The translations under genes were made by a program, and so were the position numbers. The notes beneath the pieces are model-generated. The model made no database searches and was not told the origin of the DNA. It was given only the letters and a program-made list of their open reading frames with translations. Shown here piece by piece: positions 30,605 through 40,220 of a stretch of 64,000 bases of DNA. Positions within the stretch are counted from its first letter, which is position 1; each line of letters opens with the position of its first letter. This DNA is from Eremothecium cymbalariae DBVPG#7215 (Eukaryota; Ascomycota; Saccharomycetes; Saccharomycetales; Saccharomycetaceae). The DNA is taken from the NCBI RefSeq assembly GCF_000235365.1, contig NC_016452.1:606001-670000 (forward strand), in the 5' to 3' direction.

Positions 30605-32641
30605 TCACTTAGGGGTCTGGTCATTATAAGTATCCATGCTATCTTGGGAAATATATTCCTGGGGTTGTGATGCATGAACCGGGTATTCTTTGAGGAAATA
30701 ACATGAAATGGAAGTGAATAGAACGCATACCACAGAAAAGGTGAAAATACGCTTGCAAACATAATGGTAGCAAGAGATTAAGATAGGGATGGCGTACTCG
30801 GGAGATTCCCTGTGCACCCAATCAGTAGAATGGGTAGCTTTATCTATAATATGTAAGAGCTGGCTTTTAGGATGGATTTCGCTCTCTAGAGGCATAATAT
30901 TAGTGTTTAATAAAGACTTGAGCGAACTTCTAAAAATTCCACCGCCCAAGGATGCACCAAGTATAGCACCAGTAGATCTGAATGTGTAGGAAATAGATGC
31001 CGCTGCTGTTTGATTTTTGTAGGGGACTGCGGCTATAAGTGAAATAAGTAGTGATGTCCTTACCGTCGTTGTATACAGGATAGGAATGAGTAACAACAAG
31101 TACTGCCTCCAGGTAGAAATAGAAGGCTTTATTAATGCGATCTGTAGTTGACCTAGAATTCCAATTATGCATGCTAAGCAAATAAATGTACGATACTTTC
31201 CTCTACGTTTGATGTAGTAACCTGTGCCAAAAGAACCTATACTGGTACCGAGGAAGCTTATAATAGTACGCTTTCCGATTTCTTTGGGGCCCATATATAG
31301 CACACTGGCGAAATACATTGGAACATAGAAGATAGTAAGCACATCATTTAACATACAAAAAAAGTTGGCCAAAGATGACGCCAACACATTCCGATCTGTT
31401 AGTAAATGAACTGACAGAATGGGATCAGCGGCAATGTTAAGCTCATGGTAAACAAAATAATATCCGGACACAAACATCAATAGTATTAATAACAATAGAA
31501 AATTAAAATTTAGGTCAACTAATGAGCAAGTTAGAGTCAATGACGCCAAAAATATAACGAGACAAAAAGTTCCCAGCCAATCCATCATGTAGAGTTTGGT
31601 TTTTAGTGATTCTTTATTAGCTAACGCTATGCCATTGCCATGATGAACTTTTGGCAATATCAGAAAAGCTTGTATGAAACATCCACTTATCAGGGCAGCG
31701 ACAACCTGTAGCAGGAATACCAAACGCCAACCACCATATTCAGCTAACCAACCACCCATTGAACCACCCAACGTGATGCCTAAAACATAACAGATATTAA
31801 AAAGATCTTGATACGACGCTCTAGATCTCAAGGGTACAATATCTGAAATAATAATAGAAGGCATTGAAGTTAAGCCTCCTCCTCCAATACCTGCTACAAA
31901 CCTACCTGCAAGCAACCACCAAACTGTGGGAGCCGTCCCACAGACCAGGCATCCTAGACCAAACATCAAATTCGAGAAAAGCAGTATAGCCTTTCTGCCA
32001 AAAATATCAGATAACTTACCATATAATGGTTGAAATATACAAGCAGATAGAAGATATGATGCAGCAATCCATGAGATATATGGCAAAGCCTCGAATTCAG
32101 ATGCAATATAATCCAGAAGAGTTGACAAAATAGTACCATCTAATGACCCTAAAAACACCCCAACAACCAACGAACTCACAATTGCCGCGAATCTTATTTG
32201 AGAAATATTCTGGGAATCTCCAATGTTACCAACTTCAACTGAACTAGACCTTATGAAAACGTTACCATTTTTATTGGAATCAGGTGTAACTGTAGTACTA
32301 GTACTACCATATGAAGAATTCAAAATAGTAGTTGATTGGGATCCTGCCGATCCTAAAGATAATTCCTGTACTTCCAATTTATTAATAACAAAACCTGGAC
32401 GGCCACTGGAGGTATCCTGGATCACATTTTTATCAATTCGTGTCAAAAAAGGTATAGTTTCACCCTGAGATTCATCTGATGACCTAGAATAAGGACCAAA
32501 GCTAATTGTGTTGCTTTTATCTCCAAGATATGTCTCTCCAGCTTCATCAGACTTCAGGGTCCTCTGTCTTCCCTTTAATTTAGCGAACTCTTTTAGTCTG
32601 TTACGTTCCTTGGTCTTGATACCACTTCTCTTTCGTCCCAT
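30605..32641 (-). CDS. VBA4: VBA4-like major facilitator (DHA2, 14 membrane segments)
   Basis: Proton-coupled transporter of the vacuolar basic amino-acid/drug:H+ antiporter-2 family; S. cerevisiae Vba4 is vacuolar with an uncertain substrate. The 678-residue protein (768 in S. cerevisiae) has a hydrophilic N-terminus of ~145 residues that begins with basic clusters (GRKRSGIKTKERNRLKEF), then membrane segments. The first contains LDGTIL, typical of DHA2 members, and the loop 2-3 motif A reads GKLSDIFGRK. The glycine-rich RFVAGIGGGG is also family-like. Order COX26-VBA4-APC4 is as on chromosome IV, with the SUL2-type permease inserted as expected for the merged ancestral order. Confidence 0.9.
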   Translation of the reverse strand: MGRKRSGIKTKERNRLKEFAKLKGRQRTLKSDEAGETYLGDKSNTISFGPYSRSSDESQGETIPFLTRIDKNVIQDTSSGRPGFVINKLEVQELSLGSAGSQSTTILNSSYGSTSTTVTPDSNKNGNVFIRSSSVEVGNIGDSQNISQIRFAAIVSSLVVGVFLGSLDGTILSTLLDYIASEFEALPYISWIAASYLLSACIFQPLYGKLSDIFGRKAILLFSNLMFGLGCLVCGTAPTVWWLLAGRFVAGIGGGGLTSMPSIIISDIVPLRSRASYQDLFNICYVLGITLGGSMGGWLAEYGGWRLVFLLQVVAALISGCFIQAFLILPKVHHGNGIALANKESLKTKLYMMDWLGTFCLVIFLASLTLTCSLVDLNFNFLLLLILLMFVSGYYFVYHELNIAADPILSVHLLTDRNVLASSLANFFCMLNDVLTIFYVPMYFASVLYMGPKEIGKRTIISFLGTSIGSFGTGYYIKRRGKYRTFICLACIIGILGQLQIALIKPSISTWRQYLLLLIPILYTTTVRTSLLISLIAAVPYKNQTAAASISYTFRSTGAILGASLGGGIFRSSLKSLLNTNIMPLESEIHPKSQLLHIIDKATHSTDWVHRESPEYAIPILISCYHYVCKRIFTFSVVCVLFTSISCYFLKEYPVHASQPQEYISQDSMDTYNDQTPK

Positions 32642-33077
32642 CTTTCCCGAGGGAACAATGTAATATTAGCGTTATCTTCTTTAAAAGGTTAAATTGTTTC
32701 TATGGGCTGACAAACCTGCAACCCCCAATACAATATTTAAAGCTAACTAATATCTGAGATCTGCAAAAGAACCCTGAGATCGATCAATTTGTTTTACAGC
32801 TACCAAAGTTCTTTAATATTTCACATCAATGAAGCCGTTCATAAATTCCGTCAAACCTAATTCGATTAAAAAGTCAAAAAATATCTCAGAGCGATATCGG
32901 CTCAGATAATGAAATACCCGAACAGTAAGAGATAATTAACTCTAATTAATAATTTACGTACGACAAAGGAGTATATTATACAGAAAATAGAATCATAAGC
33001 CTGTAATACAGGCACCAAATTTACATAGTCGTGATCGACAGAAAGACGTTGAGTCAATGTGTAACATTTTGCATTAT
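32642..33077. other. Intergenic region VBA4-sulfate permease
   Basis: A 436-bp gap upstream of VBA4 and downstream of the permease, both on the minus strand. AT-rich; nothing recognised beyond promoter- and terminator-like composition. Confidence 0.4.
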
Positions 33078-35702
33078 TCAGATGTCCCATTTAGTAAAAT
33101 CAGGCATATCTATATGGAAGAATGGGAAGTTAGTGCCAGAAGCAACGTCTAGGGAAGCAGAGATTTCTGAGTTTTGCTGATTTTCTTCATCTGCAGATAA
33201 AACATTTTGAACCACATGGTAAGTAGAATATTTCAGTAGTAGGGGATCATTAGAATAATTTTCGTTTATGGTTCCAAATCCTGCATGGACTAGGGCCCTC
33301 TTAATCCATGGTGAGACTATACCACTGAAGTGGAATCCAACCTGTCTATCAGCGTATCTGTTAATTGTTTTTCTTAGATCAATGAGACTCTGGATACTGG
33401 TAGAATCAACATGGGTAACTTGTGTCCAATCCATGGCAAGTATTTTGAGTACTGGCCTATTATCTACTTGCTCTACAACTTCAGGCTTGGCTGCTTTATG
33501 CCTATACTTCTTGAAGAATTTGCGCAAAAACAGAGGGGGTACCCAGTCACCTGGTTCGCACCATAATTGTTCACTTTTCCTCAAATGATTAACCAATTTT
33601 CCTGGTCGAGTTAGGGTTTTCACTCGATCAACGATGATATCGAACTGTCGGGAACAATTGAGATAATGCCACGATTCTGTTGGCCGATAAACTATGACAC
33701 CTGGGGGTGGCATATGTACTGCAATTTCAGGATTGAGCTCTCTCGAATATCCATTATCCAAAGGAACCCATTTGGTGTGAAACCGAACATCTAGTTTGGA
33801 AGCCATAAGATTAGCTGATGCGTGCACATCTGGATCCTTTGCGAGTTTGGAATCTTTTGAAATTTCCTGAGGGAGCTCTGGATCGTTGTTCCCGATAGAA
33901 TCTAGATCTTCAAAAACATTCAGGTTTGACACCTCAGTAATTTTGACATAGCCCAGAAACTTTCCACTTGGAAAAGCATTTTTCATTAGCAAAGTAGCCA
34001 TAGAGAATGCTACTGCAAAATATATGCCATTCTCAATACTGGAAAATATAGTGAGGAGAATTGTGGCAAGGAACGATATGAGATCAAAGGGGTTTGTATT
34101 CCAAAGATAAAAACTGAGTTTGTAGGATGCAATAAGATCCACAACAGCGTGGATTATGACAGCAGATAGGGCAGCCTTAGGGATATAGTAGAATGCAGAG
34201 GTCAGATAGTATAGGGCAAGCAACACACAAGCACCGCTAAACAAACCAGATAACGGCGTTTTCACGTTACACTTTGCCTTCAGAGCAGATCTAGAAAATG
34301 AACCTGTTGCAGGGTATGCATTAAAAAACGATCCAATTAAATTCGTCACACCGATTGCAATTAATTCCTGGTCGGGCACAATCTTGTAATTGTTGATTCT
34401 ACCGAATGACTTGGCAATCGTAATATGTTCCAATAGTAAAATAATCACTGCCGGGGGAAGCTGTGGCATCAATTTGTGAACAAGACCACTCGGTATCGTT
34501 GGTACGCCAACGTGTTTTAAACCAGAAGGTACAGTTCCCAATACAGAGATTGATGTTTTCTTCTTATGGCGCCCAATGACCAACCACGAAACGAAAGTGG
34601 CTAGAAAGAGCACAAAGGCATTTCTTAAAGCTTGAGCATAAAAGAAGAAAGATTGCCATATACGGGCCTTTTTGGAATTTGGTCTGAGATATTTCGAAAT
34701 CAATTTTGGACCAAGATATCCACAAGTCCACTTCCAAAAAAATAAGAGAGCAAGGCAAATTAAACCAAATGCAGCATTAATATCGGACCCATTTAAATGT
34801 TTTAATGTGGATATTAAAACTCTGTAAGTTTCAACCCTTGTATTGATTTTTTGGATACCAAGAAGACTAGGCAACTGGCTAGCTAATATTGATAGCGCAC
34901 TACCCGTCATGAAACCTGCAACTGCTGTTACAGATATTAGCTCAAGAATAAACCCTAACCTCAAAAGTCCAATCGGTATAACCAAAATACTGGAGAAAAG
35001 TGCCAAAGCACTAGCAACCATGGGCGCGGTTATCGGGGTGCCCTCAGGCAACTGGTCTATAACATGACTAATGACCTTGGAAACTTGCACTGACATAACT
35101 GCAACGGGCCCTATACAGACATCCTTACTAGTTGCGAAAAATGAATATATGAAGGCACCAATAAATGAGGAATAAAGACCATATTCTGGTTTCAACCCAG
35201 CCAGCTGGGCATAAGACATAGATTGTGGAACCAAAACACAACCTACAGTAATACCAGCTATAAAATCTGAGTACATCCATGCAAAGTTATAATGATGAAT
35301 CCATTTAATTATTGGAAAGAGCGACAAAAAGTATGAGCGAAAAAAACTTCTTCCAACCCTTGAACGAATAGTCCGATCATAGTATTCCATAAACGTAACA
35401 GTGGTTTCGTAGTATGGAGGGGCTTTAAAATCTGGGAGAGCATTTCCATCATATTTTGCAAACTGAAGACTTGAGCCCACAGAATCAAACTTATCGATTC
35501 TAGACCTTTCATTTTCAGCCCCCGAATATCCTGCAGAATCTTCGTTGGTTTTAAAACGGGTATAATCAGTTTCTAATTCATCTAAACCAGAAGTGTCCTG
35601 AAGGCCTCGATTATTATTATCAACAGTTCTCAAATTCTGCGTATCAGATATAGTTGAGGCCTGGCTCTCAATACCGTCTGAATTCTCTCTTAAGATAAAC
35701 AT
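33078..35702 (-). CDS. SUL2: SUL1/SUL2, high-affinity sulfate permease (SLC26/SulP)
   Basis: Plasma-membrane sulfate importer feeding methionine and cysteine synthesis. The ATG at 35702 gives 874 residues (859 and 893 in S. cerevisiae Sul1 and Sul2). After a ~130-residue cytosolic part comes the SulP core with PQSMSYAQLAGLKPEYGLYS (~159-178) and GAFIYSFFATS, then about 10-12 further membrane spans to ~590. The cytosolic C-terminus holds a STAS domain (~690-830) with VLKILAMDWTQVTHVDSTS. Position between NYV1 and GEP5 genes of chromosome XII supports SUL2. Cbf1- and Met31/32-like sites upstream suggest control by the sulfur regulator Met4. Confidence 0.94.
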   Translation of the reverse strand: MFILRENSDGIESQASTISDTQNLRTVDNNNRGLQDTSGLDELETDYTRFKTNEDSAGYSGAENERSRIDKFDSVGSSLQFAKYDGNALPDFKAPPYYETTVTFMEYYDRTIRSRVGRSFFRSYFLSLFPIIKWIHHYNFAWMYSDFIAGITVGCVLVPQSMSYAQLAGLKPEYGLYSSFIGAFIYSFFATSKDVCIGPVAVMSVQVSKVISHVIDQLPEGTPITAPMVASALALFSSILVIPIGLLRLGFILELISVTAVAGFMTGSALSILASQLPSLLGIQKINTRVETYRVLISTLKHLNGSDINAAFGLICLALLFFWKWTCGYLGPKLISKYLRPNSKKARIWQSFFFYAQALRNAFVLFLATFVSWLVIGRHKKKTSISVLGTVPSGLKHVGVPTIPSGLVHKLMPQLPPAVIILLLEHITIAKSFGRINNYKIVPDQELIAIGVTNLIGSFFNAYPATGSFSRSALKAKCNVKTPLSGLFSGACVLLALYYLTSAFYYIPKAALSAVIIHAVVDLIASYKLSFYLWNTNPFDLISFLATILLTIFSSIENGIYFAVAFSMATLLMKNAFPSGKFLGYVKITEVSNLNVFEDLDSIGNNDPELPQEISKDSKLAKDPDVHASANLMASKLDVRFHTKWVPLDNGYSRELNPEIAVHMPPPGVIVYRPTESWHYLNCSRQFDIIVDRVKTLTRPGKLVNHLRKSEQLWCEPGDWVPPLFLRKFFKKYRHKAAKPEVVEQVDNRPVLKILAMDWTQVTHVDSTSIQSLIDLRKTINRYADRQVGFHFSGIVSPWIKRALVHAGFGTINENYSNDPLLLKYSTYHVVQNVLSADEENQQNSEISASLDVASGTNFPFFHIDMPDFTKWDI

Positions 35703-36022
35703 TTTATAGTTCAAAAATTAGAAGTCTCACTAGCTGATCAAGTCAAAGGCCAGATATCTAAGATTATCTGCAAAACCCTTTCACAACTTTAGAGGCTTTC
35801 TACAACTAGTGCTGGAAAATACTAGTTTAAAATAAAGAACGAAAGAAGGTTGACATGTCCGCTTTATGTAGCCATACCAGGCTGGTCCCCTTTACTATTG
35901 ATACACATTGGAAATCTAATGGATCTTGGTAATATCTCTAACTGTGGTGCTAAAGGTTGAGACTTATAAGGCAAAATAACCTCAATTTTGGAAAGCTCAC
36001 GTGATAATGATGGAAACTAATA
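35703..36022. promoter_or_regulatory. Sulfate permease promoter: Met31/32-like and Cbf1 sites
   Basis: A 320-bp gap between the permease start and the APC4 stop. AACTGTGG at 35940-35947 matches the core of the Met31/Met32 site AAACTGTGGC, and TCACGTGA at 35997-36004 is a full Cbf1 palindrome. They lie ~240 and ~295 bp before the ATG, a spacing usual for yeast activator sites. Confidence 0.65.
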
Positions 36023-38170
36023 TTACATAAGATGGACTGCAAGCTGACAATAAGAGGTATGTGGCTCCAAAACTCCTTGCTCGTTTGTAAAAGAGGATAG
36101 TATTGTCACAGCCATATCGGAATGCACTATCATTCTGTTTTCGGCAGCATTCTTATTCAGCAGCTCTAAGGTGGACGGTTCCATTAAAATCTTCAGATCA
36201 TTGTATATTGTTATACGAGATGGGTCTTTTATGCCAAGAGAGCTTGAATAATTAACGAGATACCTTCTCAGATAGCCATCTTCTGTTAACATTAGAAAAC
36301 GTCCTGGTTCACCTGGAACAAATTTAATGCTAACTATTGACGAAAGGGTCTCTGGAAGTGGTATCAGTTGCTTAGTCAATTCTTTTGAGGTGGAGTCATA
36401 TTGGATAATAGTAAACTCTTCGTCTTGATCCTGCAGTTGGTCTTGCTCTTGGTCTACCTCTTGATGGTCATCTTGCTCTTGGATCTGTTCTCGGCTTTGG
36501 TCTTGATCAGTACCTTGTGATGTTGTAGAGGATGATTTGGAACAAATCATGTATATTACATCACCATCCATAATGGCATCTTTAAGCCGTTGACCAGTTA
36601 TACTTCTAAGTTTACGAATTGGACCAGACACCTTAATCATTTTTTTGATCCATTTAGCAGTATAGTTCTTTTGTACAAGATCAAATTGCCGTATAAGGCT
36701 TTCTAACTTGTTTGGGAAATCATTTTTGATCCACTTATAAGTTTGGGTTGGCAAAACGAAGTTGTTTAGAAAAAGTTGGGTAGAGTAATGCTCCTTTGGA
36801 TATGTATCTAATGCATCTACATCATTAGATAATGCACAATCCTGCCCATTGCTATTGTTTCCGTCATCTTCTTCACCACGGAGTAAGCTGTCTATCATAT
36901 ATTCGATCCATGTCAATCCGTCAATGGACATGTTTTCTCCAATGTGGAATTTTTCTACCTGTTTGACAATTTCCGTCAAAGTATCAAGCCCCATTTGTAA
37001 AAGTTCATCTACCTCTGGTGCGATTAATTCTTCATCATCATCGAGACCAAAAATATTTAGTTTTAGACTTTTGATTAAACCTTGTAGTCTCTTCACAGCG
37101 ACGATCAATCTCTCACAAGCAGGTATCATACATGTGACTAAGATTCCTTGGCTGCTTGACCAAAATAGATGATTGCGTTGTTTCCAAATGCTTATTCCAT
37201 GTCTACCTAATTTCAATGTAAACCAATTCTCGATATTTTTCTCAGCCGAGTAGCCAAGATAAAACACGTCCTTCAATCCTTTCAAAAGCCTTGATGCCTG
37301 TTCATCTGGGAAGAGACTATTTATAAATGTTGCATGTGGCTCCATGAGCTTCACTCCAATTATTTTATGATTGTCCCTGAGATACTTCATCAAAAACTGT
37401 ATCTGAGAACAACACTTCATTAGCTCATGCATTTGATGTGATTCAGTAAACTCTAGTTTAATAATCTGTAATTGCCAATCTTCATCATTTAGAAACACAT
37501 AGTTGTTGGCATTTCCGGATAGTATATTGGTAACTTTTGTGGGAAACTTGTTCTTCTCACCATACCTAAAGTTGAACGTTCCATCGATAGAAACCATCAC
37601 TTTTCTAGTAGCATTGTCATATGTTAAAAACATATTTGACTCATTTTCTGAAAGACTCGCATTCCATTCAGGGCCTTCAAATTCCAATGGTGTACATGTA
37701 AGCTTCCCTTGAGGACTAACATTCATTTCTGTTAACTTTGGCAACCATTGCGTCAATACAGTATCAAAATCACCCTTAAAAGCCCCCCTAGACTTCCACT
37801 TAATACGATTCCAAACAAATTGTTCCATATTAAACCATTCACCACGACCTAAGACAATAGTTCCAACCATGTCTGCCCCATCTGTTGGATCTGAACTGTC
37901 AACGTCTTGTCGTCCTTTATAAACCTTGACGGACCCCGATCTCAATACAACTGCAAACAAATCCCCATCATTTGGCTCCAACTGGCAAGTTAAAATCTCT
38001 TCATTGGACTTTAATCTAAGTGGTATTGAGCCCATCTTGCGACCATCAATGTACCTAAATATATTGACATTGCCCTTTTCATGAATTCCCCATAGAGATA
38101 ATCTATCATTCCAAAATGGATCTACTAGTCCATCCCATTGTTTAGTCAATTTAACCTTCCACTGTGTCAT
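36023..38170 (-). CDS. APC4: APC4, anaphase-promoting complex subunit
   Basis: Scaffold subunit of the platform of the APC/C ubiquitin ligase, which triggers anaphase by degrading securin and cyclins. The ATG at 38170 gives 715 residues (652 in S. cerevisiae). The N-terminal third shows WD40-like repeats, with FWNDRLSLWGIHEKGNVNIF and SGSVKVYKGR. The middle (~245-450) is the helical Apc4 domain. A run rich in Gln, Asp and Glu at ~550-585 interrupts the C-terminal beta region and may account for the extra length. Position between VBA4 and TMA64 is as in YDR118W. The short promoter is shared with TMA64 in divergent orientation. Confidence 0.92.
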   Translation of the reverse strand: MTQWKVKLTKQWDGLVDPFWNDRLSLWGIHEKGNVNIFRYIDGRKMGSIPLRLKSNEEILTCQLEPNDGDLFAVVLRSGSVKVYKGRQDVDSSDPTDGADMVGTIVLGRGEWFNMEQFVWNRIKWKSRGAFKGDFDTVLTQWLPKLTEMNVSPQGKLTCTPLEFEGPEWNASLSENESNMFLTYDNATRKVMVSIDGTFNFRYGEKNKFPTKVTNILSGNANNYVFLNDEDWQLQIIKLEFTESHQMHELMKCCSQIQFLMKYLRDNHKIIGVKLMEPHATFINSLFPDEQASRLLKGLKDVFYLGYSAEKNIENWFTLKLGRHGISIWKQRNHLFWSSSQGILVTCMIPACERLIVAVKRLQGLIKSLKLNIFGLDDDEELIAPEVDELLQMGLDTLTEIVKQVEKFHIGENMSIDGLTWIEYMIDSLLRGEEDDGNNSNGQDCALSNDVDALDTYPKEHYSTQLFLNNFVLPTQTYKWIKNDFPNKLESLIRQFDLVQKNYTAKWIKKMIKVSGPIRKLRSITGQRLKDAIMDGDVIYMICSKSSSTTSQGTDQDQSREQIQEQDDHQEVDQEQDQLQDQDEEFTIIQYDSTSKELTKQLIPLPETLSSIVSIKFVPGEPGRFLMLTEDGYLRRYLVNYSSSLGIKDPSRITIYNDLKILMEPSTLELLNKNAAENRMIVHSDMAVTILSSFTNEQGVLEPHTSYCQLAVHLM

Positions 38171-38339
38171 TTGAATTGAATACAAAGTTTTTTACGTTAC
38201 TCTCTTGTGGGGTTTTGTTTGGTATGTTTTGGTCGTGTGCGCTATTTCAGTGGTTTCCACAAAGGTTTGTTGAAGATGAAGATAACCTTCCTTGTAGTTA
38301 TCCTAGGACGCTTAGGCGACAAAGGTAATTAAGAAACAT

Positions 38340-40034
38340 ATGTTCAAGAAAAAGCCGACTATCAAATCAGCTAGTAATCTTAAGAATTCAGAGAGGAAGA
38401 AGTTACTAGGGAATGTTAGAGCTCAGTGTGCCAATCAAGAGTTTCAGTTTTCAACAACTATAGTGAAGCAAGCTACGTTTAAAACACCAACAGCTACGGG
38501 TACTATCTTTACAGATGAGGATAATAAGCCCATATTCTTTAAGGAGAAGCATTCAGAATTCTTGATTCCTACAATATTGACCTGTTGGCAATATCCAGGG
38601 CTGTTGCACGTTGTTCTGACCCATAAGCATGTTTTGGATAATAAACTTAAAAATGGAGCTGATCTGATGTTGCCTGGCACTATACCTCCCTTCTCAGATA
38701 ATTGTACAAGAGGGAAACTAGTCGGTGTTGCCAGCAGTGAAACTCCATTTGTTGTTGAAGCCATAGGAGTGTGCCAGTTAAATTTGGCCGGAATTGTGAA
38801 AGTTGTTGGAGAAACTGGCGTAGCTGTGAAGGTTCTCCATACCATCAATGATGGCTTATGGGAAGTCTTTAAAATGAGTGTGGAACCTCCCTCACAGTTA
38901 CTAGTTTCACAGAAACATGAGGTAGAATTAGAAGCTCTAGCTCAAGCTGATGATGCTGGTGGAATTCAGGAGGACGAAGATTTACCAACAGCAAAGACTG
39001 CCTCTGGGCCCTTAGAGGAGCCTAACTCATTGAGCGAAGTGGCTGAACAGTTAGAAGAACTGTCCATTGAAACTGTCGACCATTTTTTGACTCAGGCTGT
39101 CTACTACACATTAGCTTTAGATAACACTTTAAAGCTTCCCATTGGTGCATCTAATTTTATCGCAAACCATGTAATGAAAAACCTCCCACGCATTCATAAG
39201 ACGCAAGTGTCATTAAAGAGATCTTCTTGGGCGAGGGCTTCAAAGTTCCTAAAATATTTTGAGAACCAAGGATTTCTGAAGCTTAAGGGTAAAGTTGAGA
39301 ACCTCACGGTTGTTTCTGTAAATAAGGATAAAACAGAAATCAAGAGCTTTCAGCCTTATCGAACCATTCAAAAGAGTGTTAGTACATCCTCGAAGAATAA
39401 TGACAAGCATGATGTTGAAGTAGTGGTATATTATCAACCACTGAACACAGCGAAAGCTACACTACACGCATTGGGGAATAACCCCAACGCTATGTTGAAG
39501 GCTAAAGATATCAAAGCTATACTGAACAAGTACGTAACCGAAAAGAAACTGGTGAATGCAACAGATGAAAGGATCATTCTCTTAGATGACACTCTCTTTT
39601 CATTAGCATACAAGAAATCTGCATCTGATTCCACTAGAAAAGTCTTGCGGGCTAAAATGTTCGATTTGATATTGAGTACCAGTTTTACTGAAGTGTTTTT
39701 TATATTCAAAGATGGCAAACCGTTGTCCTCAAAGCCGCTAAAGTCAAAAAATCGAAACGTTTCAGTCATGACGGAAATGAAGATACACAGAAAGATTGTT
39801 ACTAGAATCTCTAATTTTGAGATTTACGGCGTTGATCCAGAAGAATTGTCACTCGAATTACGCAAGAGATGCAGTGGATCATCCACGGTACTAGAGCCAA
39901 GCACACTTCAAAGTACAACAGAGGTGCAAGTTCAGGGTCCTCACGGAAATACAGCGATAAATATCTTAAACGAACATGGCATTCCTAGCAAATATATTGA
40001 CTTTGATAACAAGTTGAATAAGAAAAAGAAGTAG
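38340..40034 (+). CDS. TMA64: TMA64, eIF2D homologue
   Basis: Cytosolic ribosome-associated factor that removes tRNA from 40S subunits after termination and can deliver initiator tRNA. The length of 564 residues equals S. cerevisiae Tma64 (565). From the N-terminus: MFKKKPTIKSASNLKNSERK and the eIF2D N-terminal domain, a PUA domain (~90-170, VVLTHKHVLDNKLKNGADLM), an acidic linker, a winged-helix/SWIB-like region (~250-460), and a C-terminal SUI1/eIF1-like domain (~470-555, EMKIHRKIVTRISNFEIYGV). The ATG at 38340 is first in frame. It is divergent from APC4 over 169 bp. Confidence 0.95.
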   Translation: MFKKKPTIKSASNLKNSERKKLLGNVRAQCANQEFQFSTTIVKQATFKTPTATGTIFTDEDNKPIFFKEKHSEFLIPTILTCWQYPGLLHVVLTHKHVLDNKLKNGADLMLPGTIPPFSDNCTRGKLVGVASSETPFVVEAIGVCQLNLAGIVKVVGETGVAVKVLHTINDGLWEVFKMSVEPPSQLLVSQKHEVELEALAQADDAGGIQEDEDLPTAKTASGPLEEPNSLSEVAEQLEELSIETVDHFLTQAVYYTLALDNTLKLPIGASNFIANHVMKNLPRIHKTQVSLKRSSWARASKFLKYFENQGFLKLKGKVENLTVVSVNKDKTEIKSFQPYRTIQKSVSTSSKNNDKHDVEVVVYYQPLNTAKATLHALGNNPNAMLKAKDIKAILNKYVTEKKLVNATDERIILLDDTLFSLAYKKSASDSTRKVLRAKMFDLILSTSFTEVFFIFKDGKPLSSKPLKSKNRNVSVMTEMKIHRKIVTRISNFEIYGVDPEELSLELRKRCSGSSTVLEPSTLQSTTEVQVQGPHGNTAINILNEHGIPSKYIDFDNKLNKKKK

Positions 40035-40115
40035 GTGGGTCGATTGGCTACATACTATCTTAGTTATAACAGTGATTCCGATAGTTATCAATAATAACTA
40101 TGTACGATGTGAACT

Positions 40116-40133
40116 CAAATTTTAGAAAATTTG
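40116..40133. promoter_or_regulatory. Inverted AAATTTT pair upstream of MRPL1
   Basis: CAAATTTT and AAAATTTG form a perfect 8-base inverted repeat around a 2-base spacer, ~90 bp before the MRPL1 ATG. AATTTT is the element reported upstream of mitochondrial ribosomal protein genes in yeasts that did not undergo the genome duplication. Motif seen; function inferred. Confidence 0.5.
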
Positions 40134-40220
40134 GCATCATTGAAGCTCTATCTATCGCATCTTAGTTCATCAACTTATAGAAACAGGCTAACCAAGGTAA
40201 TATAGGTGGTTACTGTTGCA

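Noticed and set aside
31395..31415. TACTAAC branch-point sequence on the minus strand inside VBA4
   Set aside because: The transporter frame is continuous through it and encodes membrane segments; a chance match.
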